The translations under genes and the position numbers were made by a program. From Pseudopyrenochaeta lycopersici (lineage: Eukaryota; Ascomycota; Dothideomycetes; Pleosporales; Pseudopyrenochaetaceae), in NCBI GenBank assembly GCA_003313425.1, contig NHZP01000024.1, forward strand, positions 1-64,000: a stretch of DNA of 64,000 bases, in the 5' to 3' direction. Under the pieces are notes generated by a model. That model was given only the letters and a program-made list of their open reading frames with translations. It made no database searches and had not been told where the DNA came from. This document shows positions 61,240-64,000 of this stretch, piece by piece (within the stretch, counting starts at the first letter, position 1; each line of letters opens with the position of its first letter).

Positions 61240-62525
61240 ATGGATGTCATCAAACGCAGCGCGATACCAGGAGAGGAAAATGGGGCAAGAGGAAGGGAAT
61301 ATGACGCCGAGAAGGGAGATGTGAAAGGAATAGGGATTTGCGCCACAGGTACGTCTTACTTGTGTTGTGCATAGTCTTCTAGATCCGGTAATTTTTGATT
61401 GACTCAGCTGCCAGGCGCTTGTGACACGAAACAGCCACTAGCACCGTTGAAAGGCCTCTCATTCCTGGACCGTTATCTCGTACTATGGATTCTTGTAGCT
61501 ATGGGAGTTGGCATCGCACTTGGAAATACAATCAGTGCTGTGGGCCCGGCATTGCAAAAGGGTGAATTCGCAGGTGTCAGCATACCGATCGGTAAGTGTC
61601 ACGCCTTCCATCTCCCGACAATCACTGACCACATCTACTGACAGCAATCGGTCTACTGGTGATGATGTATCCAATCCTCTGCAAAGTCCGCTACGAGACC
61701 CTACACTTTCTTCTCCGCTCAAAAGAACTCTGGATCCAGGTACTCGTCTCTTTTGTCCTGAATTGGATTATTGCGCCGCTTTTCATGGTAGGCTTGGCCT
61801 GGGCTTTCCTCCCAGACCGCCAGGACCTGAGAGAGGGTTTGATCTTCGTTGGCATTGCGCGTTGTATTGCTATGGTCCTCATCTGGACAGACCTGGCACA
61901 AGGAGACGGCGACTACTGCGCAGTCCTCGTCGCATTCAACTCAATTCTACAAATTGTTCTGTTTGCGCCTTTTGCCATCTTTTACATCCAGGTTGTTAGC
62001 CTTGGTAACAAGACAACAGTCTCGTACGAAGGCGTAGCGCAGAGTGTGGGGGTATTTCTAGGCATTCCGCTCGGCGCCGCGGTGCTGACAAGGCTGACTC
62101 TGAGGAGCTTGTTGGGAGAAGACCGTTATCAGCGACGCTTCATCCGATACATTGCGCCATTCTCTCTTCTTGGACTAATCTACACGATTATTGTCCTATT
62201 CGCCAGTCAGGGCGCACATGTGGTTAGGCAAATCACAGACGTCTTACGTGTTTGCGCACCGCTATTGGTATACTTTCTTGTCATTTTCACGAGCACAGTA
62301 TGGTTCTGTTGGAAGATGGGATTCGGATACAAAGTCAGCTGTACCCAGAGTTTTACCGCTGCGAGCAACAATTTTGAACTCGCAATTGCAGTCGTTGTTG
62401 CGGTGTATGGTGCAGGGAGCGGACAGGCATTGGCAAGTACGGTTGGTCCCTTGATCGAAGTCCCAGTCCTTGTCACGCTGGTGTATGTCTTGAGGTGGAT
62501 CAGAGAAAAGTGGCAGTGGGCCTAG
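61240..62525 (+). CDS. acr3: Acr3-type arsenite efflux permease
   Basis: Three exons (61240-61348, 61415-61591, 61645-62525) encode 388 residues. Intron 1 is 66 nt (GTACGT...GCCAG), intron 2 is 53 nt (GTAAGT...CTGAC...ACAG). The joins give GICATGACDTKQ and SIPIAIGLLVMMYPILCKVRYE, a hallmark of Acr3 with the conserved Cys in CKVRYE. GIARCIAMVLIW carries the second essential Cys, and SNNFELAIAVVV the conserved late helix. About ten hydrophobic helices are visible. The protein exports As(OH)3 (and often antimonite) across the plasma membrane with the proton gradient. No arsenate reductase or arsenite-responsive regulator gene is seen next to it in the window, so it appears to stand alone. Confidence 0.94.
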
Positions 62526-64000
62526 AGTGACGACAGTGCATGTTTAAATATCGATCATCGGGGAGCTATGAGGTAAGTAACCAAGTCAAAAAACGAGTCA
62601 GGTGGATTTGGAATCCAAGTTTAAGGGATGTCGGTTGCTCAAGTGGACGAAACACTTAGGATGGGTAGGCCGCAGCAGGCAGGAGATTAGTGAATAACAC
62701 CTAAATAAATAACTTACCGTGGAAGCAATACGACTGTATACCAAAGCAGCCCCTGATATTGATAAGAGTTCTATAAGCATTTGCGGACAATGTTTACCAA
62801 GATTTTTAAGAACCTAATAGATGAAAGCTTTTAGGACACGCACGGTAAGTTTGAACAGTGCAGTCTAGCAAGGTACAAAAATTTGTTTGCGCGGAAAGCT
62901 TCAATTGCTCCATTCGATTACTTCAAATCGGAGAGGTGTAGATCGTTCTTAGCAAAGGATGACAGTAAATATCAGAGGTTTCTGAGGGATTCTGATTAGC
63001 TGGTAGCACGCATGTATGCTATGTGTATGTGTCAGATGCTTGTGCCACTAATATAAGGTTAAATACCCCTGGTACGGCTAGAGATGTGAATCTCATTTGA
63101 AACCGTACAGTCCAGGACAGAGCGAGTATATACACAGCAATATGTGTCTCATGCAATGGAAACAACCAATGGCCCATGGCAATACCAAAGTAATCTACTA
63201 CAGGACACTGTCTCATCAGAACGAGGTGGACACTTGTTGTCCTGTTCTTTGTTGGGCTGGTCATTCGAATTCGCCTTGAGAGATGTTTGACGATGGTAGG
63301 CCGACAACGCGCTGGCCGCATTTTATTGGCATGGCACTGCAGCTCATACCTGTCATGAAGGCTGTGGGAGTTTCATTTATTGAATAAGGAGAATGGCTGG
63401 CCCTGGATGCGTGCCTATACAAGTTCGAGCTACAACATACAGAACGACTGACACGATGCTACCGGATACCTAACAATCTCAGCAAAAGCATCAAGCTTGG
63501 AATGATGGCACGGAGGTCTGTGTGAGGCTCCAAAATCTGCTCGTGCTTGCTACGTCTGCGCATGAACATGCTTTGTTGGCATTTGCTTACAGGGCCTATA
63601 GTGCGTATGGGGAGAGCAGAACGCGCTATAGGGATTGTTTCCTTACTCGTGCTTCACAGCGATACCAAACTCAATGCAAATGGATGCACTTGGCATGCTG
63701 TGTGTGCACAGATTCCAACCATTCCACCGTACCGACTTCACATGATGGTAAAGGAGACTGACTGGGTCTGCAGGTAGCACCGGTTTCTGCAACACGGACG
63801 AGCGACTCGAGTGCTACAATTGCAATTGGCTACTACAGTTGGCCGTGGTACTTCTAAAGGCTTTTTGTGTGTTGTTGTGCACTGAAAGCTGACTTGTCCA
63901 TGTTGCACCTCGACAGCTTGACGAAGACCGGATGTAAAAGGAAAACTGTCAAGCCAAGCGAATGTTCACCGCGATCAGAAGTTGTTTAGCCAAAAAAAAA
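62526..64000. other. 3' flank, no supported gene
   Basis: 1.5 kb after the Acr3 gene to the window end, which finishes in an A run. Short frames on both strands (for example 63522-63761) show no family resemblance. No repeat or RNA gene recognised. Confidence 0.5.

Overview
This is nuclear DNA of a filamentous ascomycete, most likely a dothideomycete of the Pleosporales type. The genes have short introns (48-67 nt) with GTRNGT-like donors and CTRAY-like branch sites. They are fungal families: a Crh-type GH16 enzyme, an Acr3 arsenite pump, an arrestin-like trafficking adaptor and an SREBP-type bHLH factor. About 37 kb of AT-rich sequence carries the mark of repeat-induced point mutation (RIP): C-to-T and G-to-A changes that turn CAA, CAG and TGG codons into stops. 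No species can be named from sequence alone, but the sharp change from an AT-rich repeat block to a normal-GC gene block resembles the AT-isochore genomes of Leptosphaeria and its relatives.

Layout. 1-16.66 kb is RIP-degraded repeat: a minus-strand Ty3/gypsy relic, an unidentified repeat, a complete 7.2 kb LTR element with a clean target duplication (8381-15562) that itself holds a nearly un-mutated 450 bp solo LTR, and a 424 bp inverted-repeat element. 16.66-22.0 kb is a gene island of normal base composition: a tautomerase, a metallo-beta-lactamase-fold hydrolase and a three-exon alpha/beta hydrolase, with decayed sequence between them. 22.1-37.96 kb is a nested transposon stack: an old unidentified repeat, with a solo LTR in it, was entered by a Ty3/gypsy element (24207-37469), whose integrase region was entered by another LTR element (28633-35358). 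A 42 bp inverted repeat (22021-22062 and 38097-38138) brackets this whole block.

38.7-64 kb is ordinary gene space. Minus strand: a 1744-residue coiled-coil protein, a mitochondrial short/branched-chain acyl-CoA dehydrogenase, a Crh-type cell-wall transglycosylase with a membrane anchor, and a conserved but unidentified protein. Plus strand: an arrestin-like protein with a PY motif, a small membrane RING-H2 ubiquitin ligase, an SREBP-type bHLH factor, a weakly supported small ORF, and an Acr3 arsenite transporter. These look like independent genes; no biosynthetic cluster is evident here. The three island genes encode small-molecule enzymes and could be the remains of an accessory catabolic or secondary-metabolism locus, which is inference from family and position.

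Exon-intron structures were worked out by eye from splice signals, reading phase and fit to the protein family. No CRISPR array, rRNA or tRNA gene was recognised.
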